In this document: positions 24,498 to 32,688 of the stretch, piece after piece
Layout: each line of letters begins with the position of its first letter
Numbering within the stretch: position 1 is the first letter of the stretch
Origin: Oceanospirillaceae bacterium
Lineage (GTDB): Bacteria > Pseudomonadota > Gammaproteobacteria > Pseudomonadales > Balneatricaceae
Assembly (NCBI GenBank): GCA_013215375.1
Contig: JABSRB010000037.1
Span: forward strand, 11,835-55,616
DNA: 43,782 bases
Reading direction: 5' to 3'
Notes under the pieces: model-generated
What the model was told of the DNA's origin: nothing
The model's input: the letters and a program-made list of their open reading frames with translations, nothing else
The model's database searches: none
Position numbers and translations under genes: made by a program

Positions 24498-25475
24498 ATG
24501 TCTGAGCTTTTCTCCTCGCGCCTTAACAAATATATTAGCCAAAGCGGCCTTTGCTCGCGCAGGGATGCTGACCGGTTTATTGAACAGGGCAATGTGCATC
24601 TTAATGGTAAGCGCGCACAGGTGGGGGACCGAGTGAACCCCGGTGATAAAGTGTCTGTTAATGGGCAGAACATAGAGCCGATGGAAGAAGAGCTACTTGT
24701 GTTGATCGCCCTGAATAAACCCGTGGGTGTGGTCAGCACTACCGAGGGAGATGAGCGCAATAATATTGTCGATTTTGTGGGTCACAGCTCTAGAATTTTC
24801 CCTATTGGTCGATTAGATAAAGACTCCCAAGGACTGATATTTTTGACCAATAATGGCGACTTAGTCAACAAAATACTACGCGCGGGTAACAACCACGAAA
24901 AAGAGTATATTGTCACCGTCAATAAACCCGTTACTGAGCAATTTGTACAAGGCATGAGCAGTGGTGTACCCATTTTAGGTGTGGTGACCAAAAAATGTAA
25001 AGTTGCCAAAGAGTCGCAATATACTTTTAGGATAACCTTAGTGCAGGGGCTCAACCGTCAAATTAGACGGATGTGCGAGCATTTTGGCTATCAAGTAAAG
25101 CAGTTAGAGCGCACCCGCATCATGAACGTGAACTTGAAGGGGTTGAGTGTCGGAGACTGGCGTGATTTTTCACAGCAAGAAATGTCGACCATTCTTGAGT
25201 TGACTCAAGCGTCTAGCTCAGCGACTGATAAAACTAAATCTCAAAAATCTAACGCTAAGTCAAAATCGTTAAATGAGGCGATTGCGAAAAAAAATGGTGG
25301 TGCAAACTCCACCCAGAGAAAAGGTGGGCATAAGGCTGGCTCTGCTCATAAAAAAAGTACAAAACATTCACTTGGTGCTAAGCCTAAAAGAGCGGGTAGT
25401 GGAAAGGCTGGAGCAAAATCTACGCAGCCTACTCGTAAAAAACCGGCGCTATCTAAAAAACAACGTAGTCGTTAA
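24498..25475 (+). CDS. rluF: 23S rRNA pseudouridine(2604) synthase RluF
   Basis: A 325-residue protein. An N-terminal S4 RNA-binding domain ([23 protein letters not shown], about 8-30) precedes the RsuA/RluB-E/F-type catalytic domain. The catalytic Asp107 lies in GRLDKDSQG, followed by the RluF-typical [18 protein letters not shown] and the RNA-contact segment [14 protein letters not shown]. It isomerises U2604, near the peptidyl-transferase centre. From about 237 to the end is a basic, Lys/Ser/Gly-rich, presumably disordered tail that probably binds RNA nonspecifically. Start ATG at 24498. Confidence 0.93.
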   Translation: MSELFSSRLNKYISQSGLCSRRDADRFIEQGNVHLNGKRAQVGDRVNPGDKVSVNGQNIEPMEEELLVLIALNKPVGVVSTTEGDERNNIVDFVGHSSRIFPIGRLDKDSQGLIFLTNNGDLVNKILRAGNNHEKEYIVTVNKPVTEQFVQGMSSGVPILGVVTKKCKVAKESQYTFRITLVQGLNRQIRRMCEHFGYQVKQLERTRIMNVNLKGLSVGDWRDFSQQEMSTILELTQASSSATDKTKSQKSNAKSKSLNEAIAKKNGGANSTQRKGGHKAGSAHKKSTKHSLGAKPKRAGSGKAGAKSTQPTRKKPALSKKQRSR

Positions 25476-25504
25476 ATATAGAGTCCCCACAGTGGAGGCG
25501 CTGT

Positions 25505-26344
25505 TTAGTTGGCGCCTAATTGTTGTACGTTAAATCTTGCATCATTATTGAATAATCTGACTTGTTCCATTCTCACCACTTCCAATTCACAGTGGAAATA
25601 CTGGGTTGATTTGGAGTCTAGATATTCAAAATAGCTATTCCCCTGAAGAGATCTGTTTTTGTAAAAGGCCATCAAATCATGATGTTGCTTGGGGTTTAAA
25701 TCATCACCGCACTTTGAAATAATCCACTCAGAATAGCCCTCAGATTGGGTATTTAACAAGGTTGCCATGTTTTTCGACTTGATAAATTTCATGTTGTTGG
25801 ATGGCACTGCAAACATGTCATCAACCAGCTGCTGCTTTGCGCCCATACGCAGCATGTAGGCTTCGACAATATTGCGTAAACTCTTATATTTGTTAGTGGC
25901 TTCTTGAGCGGTTAAGTTGGCGAAAAATTCGCGTTTAAACTTAGGTCTATGTATGCCAAATTCTGCGGTTTTACTCTCAGAGCGATACATGCTCCCAAGC
26001 ATGATAAAAAGGCAGGCGCTGTTACATTTCTTGGACTCAAAGCGCATCAAATATTTACGGGCAAAAGAGCCTATTCTGATGGATTCCATGACATTGCCCC
26101 CCTTGGAGTTAAGAGAGAGCATGTAGGGGATATCGCGATGGCGATTGATGACATTAATCATTCTTGTATAGTCGTGTTTGACTATCTCGCCATCGATATG
26201 TAATTCTGAAAATGGACTGTCGCCACTTATATAGATGTTCGCGGCTTGTGCTGAAGGTAGTGCAATTAGAAGCATAGTTAAGCTTGTGAATAAACGAGTC
26301 TTTCTAGCTACAAAAGATACTAATAGATGAATAATTGGTGACAT
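25505..26344 (-). CDS. Secreted ClpP/crotonase-like fold protein (COG3904-like)
   Basis: A 279-residue protein with an N-terminal signal peptide ending at about LPSAQA (residues 29-34). It therefore acts in the periplasm or is secreted. The mature part shows the features of predicted periplasmic ClpP-like proteins: LSLNSKGGNVMESIRIG (oxyanion-type glycine loop), CNSACLFIMLGS (candidate nucleophile Ser) and FGIHRP (candidate His). Whether it is a protease has not been shown for the family as I know it. It is convergent with rluF. The cysteine pair around the SAC motif may form a disulfide. Confidence 0.72.
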   Translation of the reverse strand: MSPIIHLLVSFVARKTRLFTSLTMLLIALPSAQAANIYISGDSPFSELHIDGEIVKHDYTRMINVINRHRDIPYMLSLNSKGGNVMESIRIGSFARKYLMRFESKKCNSACLFIMLGSMYRSESKTAEFGIHRPKFKREFFANLTAQEATNKYKSLRNIVEAYMLRMGAKQQLVDDMFAVPSNNMKFIKSKNMATLLNTQSEGYSEWIISKCGDDLNPKQHHDLMAFYKNRSLQGNSYFEYLDSKSTQYFHCELEVVRMEQVRLFNNDARFNVQQLGAN

Positions 26345-26580
26345 AAAAAAGAGTTGCCTGCGATGTTAGTAGCAAATAAATTGGATGGCTGAAACTCCGC
26401 TAAAACTACCATAGGGATCTACCATTTGGAACTTAGATTGGATGTATCCTCCCTGATAATTATGATGGGAGTATATATAGTCATTATTAGTAGTTTTAAC
26501 TAATTGTATTAACCGTTATCGCCTGTTGATGCAAATGCTAAGCATTTATATGACCTTAACCGTTAGTTAAAATTCCGTAT

Positions 26581-27612
26581 TTAATTATCAATGTTGTTAT
26601 ATAGTTCTAAAGAGAGGTCTTGTGCGAAACTGGGGCAGCTTATTTTAACTAAATCTTGTTCGGGAGAGAGTCTTAGTTGTAGTTCGACTGCTCTAAGTAA
26701 ATGATTTTTAGCACCTAATTCTTGATAGTCCGCAGCGATTAGGCCGTTTTCAAGCTGTAGCCGCTTTAAGAAAAAATGCCCTTGGTGAGAGTAAATTTTA
26801 TCGCCGACGATAGGGAGGCCTAAAGCGGCAAGTTGCGCCCTGATTTGATGTTTGCGTCCAGTAAATATTCTGCACTCAATGAGTGAGTATTCTCCCTGAG
26901 TTTTAAGGCATTTAAAGATGCTTTTGCACGCCTTAGGTTTCTTGTAGCTCTCAATCGGCTCTGTTGGATCAACCACGTACATTTTACAGCGAATAGCACT
27001 GTCAATACGTTCAGCGAGTTGGTTTTCACAGAGGTGCTCTTGCCAGTCAGGTACGCCTTTTACGATAGCGTGATAGACTTTCTTTTCAATTAACTGTTGA
27101 AATCCTTTTTTCCATTTAACATCACTTTGCTGATCCTTAGCCAGTAGAATTAAGCCGGATGTCTCTATGTCTAAACGGTGTAATAATTGCGCTTTAACAA
27201 AAGGTGTTTCTCTGCGTACTAAACTAATTAGAGTATTGTGTAAATTTCTAGTAGTGCGACTGACAGCCAGAGGTGCTGGTTTGAAAGCGGCTAATATCTC
27301 ATCATTTTGCCATAAGGTTTGCCATTGTGTATTAACCTCTTGCTCAAAGTGATTACGTAAATTGATCGTTAACATTTGGCCGGGCGCTAACTGAGAATCA
27401 AAATTCGCTGTAGTGGCATCGATTAAAATTTCTTGCTCGCTGAGCCACTGCTGAACTTCTGATTGTTGCAACTGTGGTAAGTGTAATTGTAGGTATTGAA
27501 TGACACTATTATCAGTGGTGTTTAAAAGCGCTTCAAAGATGTGATATTCCAGAGAAAATGTCGCTTGCGTAAGTTGCACTGGATAAGGGGAGGATAGAGC
27601 GTTTGTAGACAT
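26581..27612 (-). CDS. RluA-family RNA pseudouridine synthase
   Basis: A 343-residue protein with the RluA-family catalytic motif LLHRLDIETSGLILLAK (Asp of HRLD), the KVYHAIVKG strand, and the C-terminal GRKHQIRAQLAALGLPIVGDKIY motif. The N-terminal ~110 residues look like a diverged S4-like region (VQQWLSEQEILIDATT). The rRNA or tRNA target cannot be assigned. It stands alone between intergenic regions, with a weak ribosome-binding site before the ATG. Confidence 0.88.
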   Translation of the reverse strand: MSTNALSSPYPVQLTQATFSLEYHIFEALLNTTDNSVIQYLQLHLPQLQQSEVQQWLSEQEILIDATTANFDSQLAPGQMLTINLRNHFEQEVNTQWQTLWQNDEILAAFKPAPLAVSRTTRNLHNTLISLVRRETPFVKAQLLHRLDIETSGLILLAKDQQSDVKWKKGFQQLIEKKVYHAIVKGVPDWQEHLCENQLAERIDSAIRCKMYVVDPTEPIESYKKPKACKSIFKCLKTQGEYSLIECRIFTGRKHQIRAQLAALGLPIVGDKIYSHQGHFFLKRLQLENGLIAADYQELGAKNHLLRAVELQLRLSPEQDLVKISCPSFAQDLSLELYNNIDN

Positions 27613-27751
27613 TACCGGTAAACCTAATCACTTAAAATATATCCTTTATTATACTTAAAATCAGCCGCTAAAAGCTATGTAATAACTATTGTGAGGGGCA
27701 TTGCGCCCTGATAATATCCATCTCCTCTTTAGAATTAACGGTTTTTAAGTT

Positions 27752-28789
27752 ATGCCTACGTTTTATCTTTGCCTCTCTATTTTGCTATTTTTACCCACAA
27801 GTCCAATCCTTGCGGGTGAAAACCCCTGGACCTTAAATTTTCACTTTGAAAACGATTTGTTTGCCGATACTGATCTCAATTATACCAATGGTATGAGAGT
27901 TTCGTGGGTCAGCCCTGATATGCATGATTTCTTGTTAGAGAAACAGGCGACTTATGAGTGGATTGAAGATGTCAGTACCTTTTTAGCGCCATTGCATCCT
28001 GATTTGGGTACTAGCGCTAACGTGCATACCAATATAGTGTTTAGTTTGGGCCAGTTAATGTTTACCCCAGAGGATAAGTTAAAGCAGGAACTTGATGAAA
28101 CTGATAGACCTTATGCCGGTTGGTTGTATGCAGGCATTGGCTACCAGGCGAGAACACTTAATAAATTGCACAGCTTTGAACTGAATTTAGGGGTAGTAGG
28201 CCCCGCGGCCTATGCGCGTGAAGCACAAAACATCATTCATGATGCGCGGGGGATTGAAAGGTTCCATGGTTGGGACAATCAATTAAACAATGAGCTGGGT
28301 GTGCAGTTGATTTTTGAAAGGAAACGGCGGTTTGAGCCATTGAGCAAAAATATAATCGGGGATATTAGTACCGATGTTATCACCCATTGGGGGGGCAGCT
28401 TGGGTAATGTCGCCACTTATCTCAATGCGGGTGTTGAATGGCGAGTGGGGCGCTCATTACCCAGAGATTTTGGTATGTCGACCTTGAGACCTGGCGGAGA
28501 GGGTAATAACCCAGGCATAGGCGACCCCAAGCTGCGTCATTTACAATATCATGGCTTTATTGCCACTGATGGCAGATTGGTTGCACACAACATATTTCTC
28601 GATGGCAATACTTTTAGTGATAGTCATAGTGTAGCCAAGAAACGCTGGGTGGCTGATGTCACTATTGGTGTCAGTGCGGTCTATCAGCGCTGGAATCTAA
28701 GTTACTCGCAAGTGTATCGTACCCGAGAATTTAAAGGGCAAAAAACAGGGCAAAAGTATGGCTCTCTCTCTGTGAGTTATAGTTATTAA
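27752..28789 (+). CDS. Lipid A deacylase LpxR family (DUF2219) outer-membrane protein
   Basis: A 345-residue protein with a signal peptide (about 1-21, ending SPILAG). The mature part starts NPWTLNFHFENDLFADTD, then NYTNGMRVSW, the conserved calcium/active-site Asn-Asp region of LpxR. The central GVVGPAAYAREAQNIIHD contains the expected catalytic His. It ends in an aromatic strand (SLSVSYSY), as outer-membrane beta-barrels do. LpxR removes the 3'-acyloxyacyl group from lipid A and requires Ca2+. Similarity to the family is clear; activity on this organism's lipid A is inferred. Confidence 0.87.
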   Translation: MPTFYLCLSILLFLPTSPILAGENPWTLNFHFENDLFADTDLNYTNGMRVSWVSPDMHDFLLEKQATYEWIEDVSTFLAPLHPDLGTSANVHTNIVFSLGQLMFTPEDKLKQELDETDRPYAGWLYAGIGYQARTLNKLHSFELNLGVVGPAAYAREAQNIIHDARGIERFHGWDNQLNNELGVQLIFERKRRFEPLSKNIIGDISTDVITHWGGSLGNVATYLNAGVEWRVGRSLPRDFGMSTLRPGGEGNNPGIGDPKLRHLQYHGFIATDGRLVAHNIFLDGNTFSDSHSVAKKRWVADVTIGVSAVYQRWNLSYSQVYRTREFKGQKTGQKYGSLSVSYSY

Positions 28790-29222
28790 TTTGTGTTTTA
28801 TGTAGGTTTTCAAGTGAGTGCTAAAAGCTAAATTATCGAATGCAGTCGTTACACTGAGGTCTCAGAGTAATACTTGTTTCTTCGCAAGAAGTGATCTGAC
28901 AATTATATTATTGGATTTTAACGCGAGTGTGACTTTTTCTGGCGCATCTTAGTCTAAAGCTTGGCTATGGTTTTGGACGTCGAATAGAAGGCCGGCATAT
29001 TATAAGCTGAATGTGTGATAAATTCTTGTTGCCCCTTGAGTTATACGATTATAATTGCGCCTTGAAGATCGACGTACATTGTTGATTCGCGAGTAAACTG
29101 TATTCGACAGTTGTTCATAATATTTATTGTATGGTTTTGGCTGCAGTATAAGTGTGATGCGACTAGCCATACAGTTAGTAAAAATTGAAGCACAATTAAT
29201 TTAAAAAGGAGTTATTAAAATT
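28790..29222. other. Intergenic region upstream of mscS
   Basis: A 433-bp region without credible coding potential. Small palindromes occur, for example CTGAG-GT-CTCAG just after 28850 and TTCTT-CGC-AAGAA near 28880, but no T-tracted terminator or clear promoter. The last bases hold a strong AAAAAGGAG ribosome-binding site for mscS. Confidence 0.35.
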
Positions 29223-30014
29223 ATGTTTGATCAATATATATTGCCATGGATTATTAACATTGCATTTGCTATCGCTATTTTTGTGATAGGAAAAATAGTG
29301 ATTAAAATGGTGATCGGGCTATTACGTAAAGTTCTAGAGCGCTCGAAAATGGATGAAATGTTAGTGAATTTCATCTTGTCTATTTCCAATGCGATTTTAT
29401 TGCTAGTTATCATCGTCGCCGCTTTAGATAGACTAGGCGTTGATACAACATCGTTGATTGCTATTGTCGGTGCTGCTGGATTAGCGATTGGTTTATCTTT
29501 GCAAGACTCGCTGAAGAACTTTGCAGCAGGCGTTATGTTATTGTTGTTTAAGCCTTTTAAAGCTGGTGATTTTATTGAAGCAGCGGGGGTTTCTGGCGTT
29601 GTAGAAGATATTTCAATCTTTAACAGCACTATGCGTACCGTAGATAACCGTGCGATTATTGTGCCTAACGGTGCTATTTATGGCGGCGTAATTATTAACT
29701 ATTCAGCCAAAGACACTCGCCGTGTTGATATGGTATTTGGCATAGGCTATGACGCTGACTTGCGCCAAGCTAAGCAATTATTGGTCGATATATTGGCAGA
29801 AGATCAGCGTATCTTAAAGGATCCAGGAGCCGTTGTTGCGGTATCTGAACTTGCTGATAGCAGTGTTAACTTTGTGGTTCGTCCCTGGGTTAATAGTGCA
29901 GATTACTGGGATGTACTTTGGGAGACAACAGAAAAAGTTAAATTGCGTTTTGATGAGGCGGGCATTAGTATTCCGTTTCCACAAATGGATGTGCATGTAC
30001 ATAAGCAAGATTAA
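29223..30014 (+). CDS. mscS: Small-conductance mechanosensitive channel (MscS family)
   Basis: A 263-residue inner-membrane channel. It has two N-terminal helices and the pore-lining TM3, with the signature GAAGLAIGLSLQDSLKNFAAG followed by LLLFKPFKAGDFIE. The beta domain (VSGVVEDISIFNSTMRTVDN and VPNGAIYGGVIINYSA) and an alpha/beta C-terminal domain complete it. Length is close to E. coli MscS (286). It opens on hypo-osmotic shock to release solutes. AAAAAGGAG is well placed before the ATG. It is followed by a strong terminator, so it is probably a monocistronic unit. Confidence 0.93.
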   Translation: MFDQYILPWIINIAFAIAIFVIGKIVIKMVIGLLRKVLERSKMDEMLVNFILSISNAILLLVIIVAALDRLGVDTTSLIAIVGAAGLAIGLSLQDSLKNFAAGVMLLLFKPFKAGDFIEAAGVSGVVEDISIFNSTMRTVDNRAIIVPNGAIYGGVIINYSAKDTRRVDMVFGIGYDADLRQAKQLLVDILAEDQRILKDPGAVVAVSELADSSVNFVVRPWVNSADYWDVLWETTEKVKLRFDEAGISIPFPQMDVHVHKQD

Positions 30015-30033
30015 TATTGGTTAGTTTGAAATA

Positions 30034-30062
30034 AACCTTAGCCTTGGGCTAGGGTTTTTTTT
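30034..30062 (+). terminator. Intrinsic terminator of mscS
   Basis: AACCTTAGCC (30034-30043), loop TTG, GGCTAGGGTT (30047-30056) with one wobble pair, then a run of T residues to 30062. Confidence 0.92.
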
Positions 30063-30085
30063 GCCTTTGCGTACAATATGCATGT

Positions 30086-30248
30086 TAGTGCCCATCCAGA
30101 AACAGATGTCTACTGCGGTCGTCCCACTGGCTCGATCTGAACACTACTAGATGTAGTTATTTAGAATGACTAAACGCCCACATCTAGTATCGCCCATCTC
30201 GAACCATTGGATCGCCCTCGCAACGACCCCGTTTCTGGATGAACACTA
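30086..30248. repeat. 163-bp MITE-like imperfect palindrome
   Basis: The two 79-base halves align without gaps around a five-base loop. Near the outer ends TAGTG-N3-ATCCAGAAAC is matched by GTTTCTGGAT-N3-CACTA, and TACTAGATGT / ACATCTAGTA match near the centre, with partial matching between. It is more GC-rich than its surroundings, non-coding, and ends 22 bp before yidD. Text such as GTCGTTGCGAGGGCGATCC resembles widespread bacterial dispersed repeats. Confidence 0.75.
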
Positions 30249-30270
30249 GTTAATTTTATTGGGTTACTTT

Positions 30271-30552
30271 ATGCGTTTGTCACTCGCCTGGTTGGATCGT
30301 CTGTTCCAGGGACTATTTTTGTTATTAATTAAAATCTATCAATATGGGATTAGCCCATTGTTGGGTTCTAACTGTCGTTTTTATCCTACTTGCTCAAGCT
30401 ATAGTAAAGAGGCGATTGAGAAACATGGGGCGGCGAAAGGCTTATATCTGGGTTTGAGGCGCATACTTAAATGCCACCCCTACCATGAAGGAGGTATCGA
30501 TTTGGTGCCTAAAACAGCGCAAGAAATAATAGAGGAGGGTAAAGAGAAATGA
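30271..30552 (+). CDS. yidD: Membrane protein insertion efficiency factor YidD
   Basis: A 93-residue protein with an N-terminal amphipathic helix ([19 protein letters not shown]) and the family core [41 protein letters not shown] follows, with the conserved cysteines present. YidD assists YidC-dependent insertion of inner-membrane proteins. It is usually in the rpmH-rnpA-yidD-yidC cluster but is isolated here. I prefer the ATG at 30271 to an in-frame TTG at 30259; neither has a strong ribosome-binding site. The upstream palindrome at 30086-30248 abuts its promoter region. Confidence 0.9.
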   Translation: MRLSLAWLDRLFQGLFLLLIKIYQYGISPLLGSNCRFYPTCSSYSKEAIEKHGAAKGLYLGLRRILKCHPYHEGGIDLVPKTAQEIIEEGKEK

Positions 30553-30554
30553 CC

Positions 30555-30607
30555 TAAGCCAAGCATTTAGCTCGGCTTAAGTTGCACTAAAAGACTTAGT
30601 CTTTTAG
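30555..30607. terminator. Bidirectional terminator region between yidD and mqo
   Basis: The first stem, TAAGCC-A-AGC / GCT-C-GGCTTA, lies at 30555-30579. The second, CTAAAAGAC / GTCTTTTAG (30587-30595, 30599-30607), is perfect and has the mqo stop codon as its three-base loop. The adjacent T and A runs give U tracts in each direction. Confidence 0.6.
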
Positions 30608-32077
30608 TTTTAGGGTAGTTTGCGTGTAATGACGTATACGTTTAGCGAGCTGCTCATCATCAATTAATGATTCACCGTATGAAGGGATCATCTCTTTTAG
30701 TTTTTTTCCCCAGCCGCCATTTTCTAGTTTGTCGCTAAAGCAGCGTTCCAGGACAGTGACCATAGTATGTACTGCCGTAGATGCACCAGGAGAAGCGCCC
30801 AATAAAGCGGCAATTGAGCCGTCTGCTGCAGAGACAATCTCAGTGCCGAACTCCAGTTTGCCATTGCCTTCGCTATCCTTCTTGATGATCTGAACTCTCT
30901 GACCCGCGTTGGCGAGGGACCAATCACTGTCTTTAGCTTCTGGATAAAACTCTCTAAGGGAGTTCATACGCTCAGTGTCCGACTGGAATACTTCACTGAT
31001 TAAATATTTAGTGAGGTCCATGTTGTTCATGCCAACAGAGAGCATCGGCTTAATGTTTCCTAGTTTGATGCTGCTCAACAGGTCCATCACTGAGCCTTTT
31101 TTCAGGAATTTCGTGGTGAAACCGGCAAAAGGGCCGAATAAAAGCGCTTCAGTATCACCAATGTTACGAGTGTCTAAATGGGGGACTGACATAGGAGGCG
31201 CGCCAATAGCCGCTTTACCGTAAACCTTAGCATGATGCTGGCTTACTATCACGGGGTTAGTACATACCAGCCATTGGCCTGTGACAGGGAAACCACCATA
31301 ACCTACACACTCTGGAATATCAGATTTTTGTAGCAGTGGCAGAGCGGCGCCACCGGCACCTAGGAAGACAAATTTAGCTTCGACATCATAGCTCTTTTTT
31401 CCTTTTGGCTCTAAGGTGACTGTCCAGCTACCATCTTTGTTTTTACTTAAGTCTTCAACCGAATGGCCAACCATTAAATCAAAGTTCGGCTGTTTGGCTA
31501 CTTGCGCAATCATATTACGCGCAATAGCACCAAAATCGATATCGCTACCATGTTCTACTTTAGTTGCTGCAATAGGTATCGTTGGATCTCTGCCATGCAT
31601 CACCAAAGGTACCCATTCTTCGACAGTGGCAGCAGATTCGGTATATTCCATGCCTTCAAATAAGTGGTGGGCTGACATCTTTTTAAATCTGTTACGCAAG
31701 AAGTCGACGTTTTTTTCACCCCATACAAAACTTTTATGAGGAGTGCGGTTAATAAAGGACTCAGGTTGTGGCAGCTTTCCCTGTTCAACCAGGTAGCTCC
31801 AGAACTGCAGAGAAACTTCGAATTGGGAATTGATCGTTAGCGCTTTGTTGATATCAATATCGCCATGTTCATCTTCAGAGGTATAATTTAATTCGCAGTA
31901 GGCTGCGTGGCCTGTGCCCGCATTGTTCCAGCCATCGGTACTTTCACTGGCAACATGCTCAAGACGTTCAACAATCCCTATACTTAAGTTTGGATCTAAT
32001 TCTCTTAGTAAGGTGCCTAGTGTCGCGCTCATTGCTCCAGCGCCAACTAGTAATACATCAAATTTCTTGTTAGACAT
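30596..32077 (-). CDS. mqo: Malate:quinone oxidoreductase
   Basis: A 493-residue FAD enzyme. The N-terminal dinucleotide-binding motif is FDVLLVGAGAMSATLG. The Mqo blocks WNNAGTGHAAYCELNYT, HKSFVWG, FVFLGAGGAALPLLQKS and ALLGASPGASTAVHTMV are all present. It oxidises malate to oxaloacetate and passes electrons to quinone at the inner membrane, bypassing NAD-malate dehydrogenase. The frame extends 57 bases further upstream. I chose the ATG at 32077 because GAGG lies eight bases before it and the FAD motif then sits at the usual distance from the start. Confidence 0.96.
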   Translation of the reverse strand: MSNKKFDVLLVGAGAMSATLGTLLRELDPNLSIGIVERLEHVASESTDGWNNAGTGHAAYCELNYTSEDEHGDIDINKALTINSQFEVSLQFWSYLVEQGKLPQPESFINRTPHKSFVWGEKNVDFLRNRFKKMSAHHLFEGMEYTESAATVEEWVPLVMHGRDPTIPIAATKVEHGSDIDFGAIARNMIAQVAKQPNFDLMVGHSVEDLSKNKDGSWTVTLEPKGKKSYDVEAKFVFLGAGGAALPLLQKSDIPECVGYGGFPVTGQWLVCTNPVIVSQHHAKVYGKAAIGAPPMSVPHLDTRNIGDTEALLFGPFAGFTTKFLKKGSVMDLLSSIKLGNIKPMLSVGMNNMDLTKYLISEVFQSDTERMNSLREFYPEAKDSDWSLANAGQRVQIIKKDSEGNGKLEFGTEIVSAADGSIAALLGASPGASTAVHTMVTVLERCFSDKLENGGWGKKLKEMIPSYGESLIDDEQLAKRIRHYTQTTLKLKD

Positions 32078-32688
32078 TACTCTTACCTCGTAAGTTTCGC
32101 CTCTATAATCGGGCGAAGCATTTTTATACGCCAATGGTATGTAATTATCTCTATTGCAATCTATTGATAGGGAAATAGCAATAATAAACTTCTGAATGGC
32201 AATTTCCTCGAGGGGAAAATGACGTCTAAGTTTAATTATAAGTGTCCATTAGCCGCTTATAATAAAGCTGAGCGGGTGCTTAAAGATCAATAGTGAATAG
32301 AGGGTCCATTGTGTTGTTCTTAATTCTTAGGTGGATTTAAGGCCTGCATTATATGATTCAGACAAAAAAATGAAAGGACTATGTGGCTATATTCGACTAA
32401 AGTTTAATTAATTTATAGATTTAAGCGCATGTTTATGTTTGAGGTTGTTTCTTGTGGCAATTTTAGTCAGTGGCGATAGTTTCAATAAGGTGATAAATTG
32501 GACTATAGTTAAAAGAAAAGTTAACTCTTTAAAAATACAGAATATTTCTACTTGAAATAGTTATATCTAAGTATTGTGATCGTTAAGTAGAAAAATTCAG
32601 TGGCAGTTAAATGGTTTACGAATGTCATCTAATTGCAAAAATTGAAGTGTAAAAGAGAGCTTTTGTCATTATTTGGAGATGTGGATTT
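32078..32688. other. Long divergent intergenic region between mqo and ppnN
   Basis: A 611-bp AT-rich region expected to hold both promoters. It includes a perfect dyad ATTATAAG (32235-32242) / CTTATAAT (32256-32263), about 160 bp upstream of mqo. No gene or small-RNA-like terminator is evident. GGAGATGTGG just before 32689 is the ppnN ribosome-binding site. Confidence 0.4.

Noticed and set aside
19850-28835. Recurring 10-mer GCTAAAAGCT in three intergenic regions (near 19854, 27668 and 28822)
   Set aside because: The match is short, the flanks are unrelated, and this frequency could arise by chance in AT-rich DNA.
29231-29629. 132-codon open frame on the minus strand inside mscS
   Set aside because: It is entirely antisense to a well-conserved channel gene, its translation resembles no family, and it arises from the codon bias of the real gene.
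30195-30225. tRNA-like T-arm text (GGTTCGAGATGGG on the minus strand)
   Set aside because: It is part of the 163-bp palindrome; no acceptor stem, anticodon arm or CCA could be found around it.
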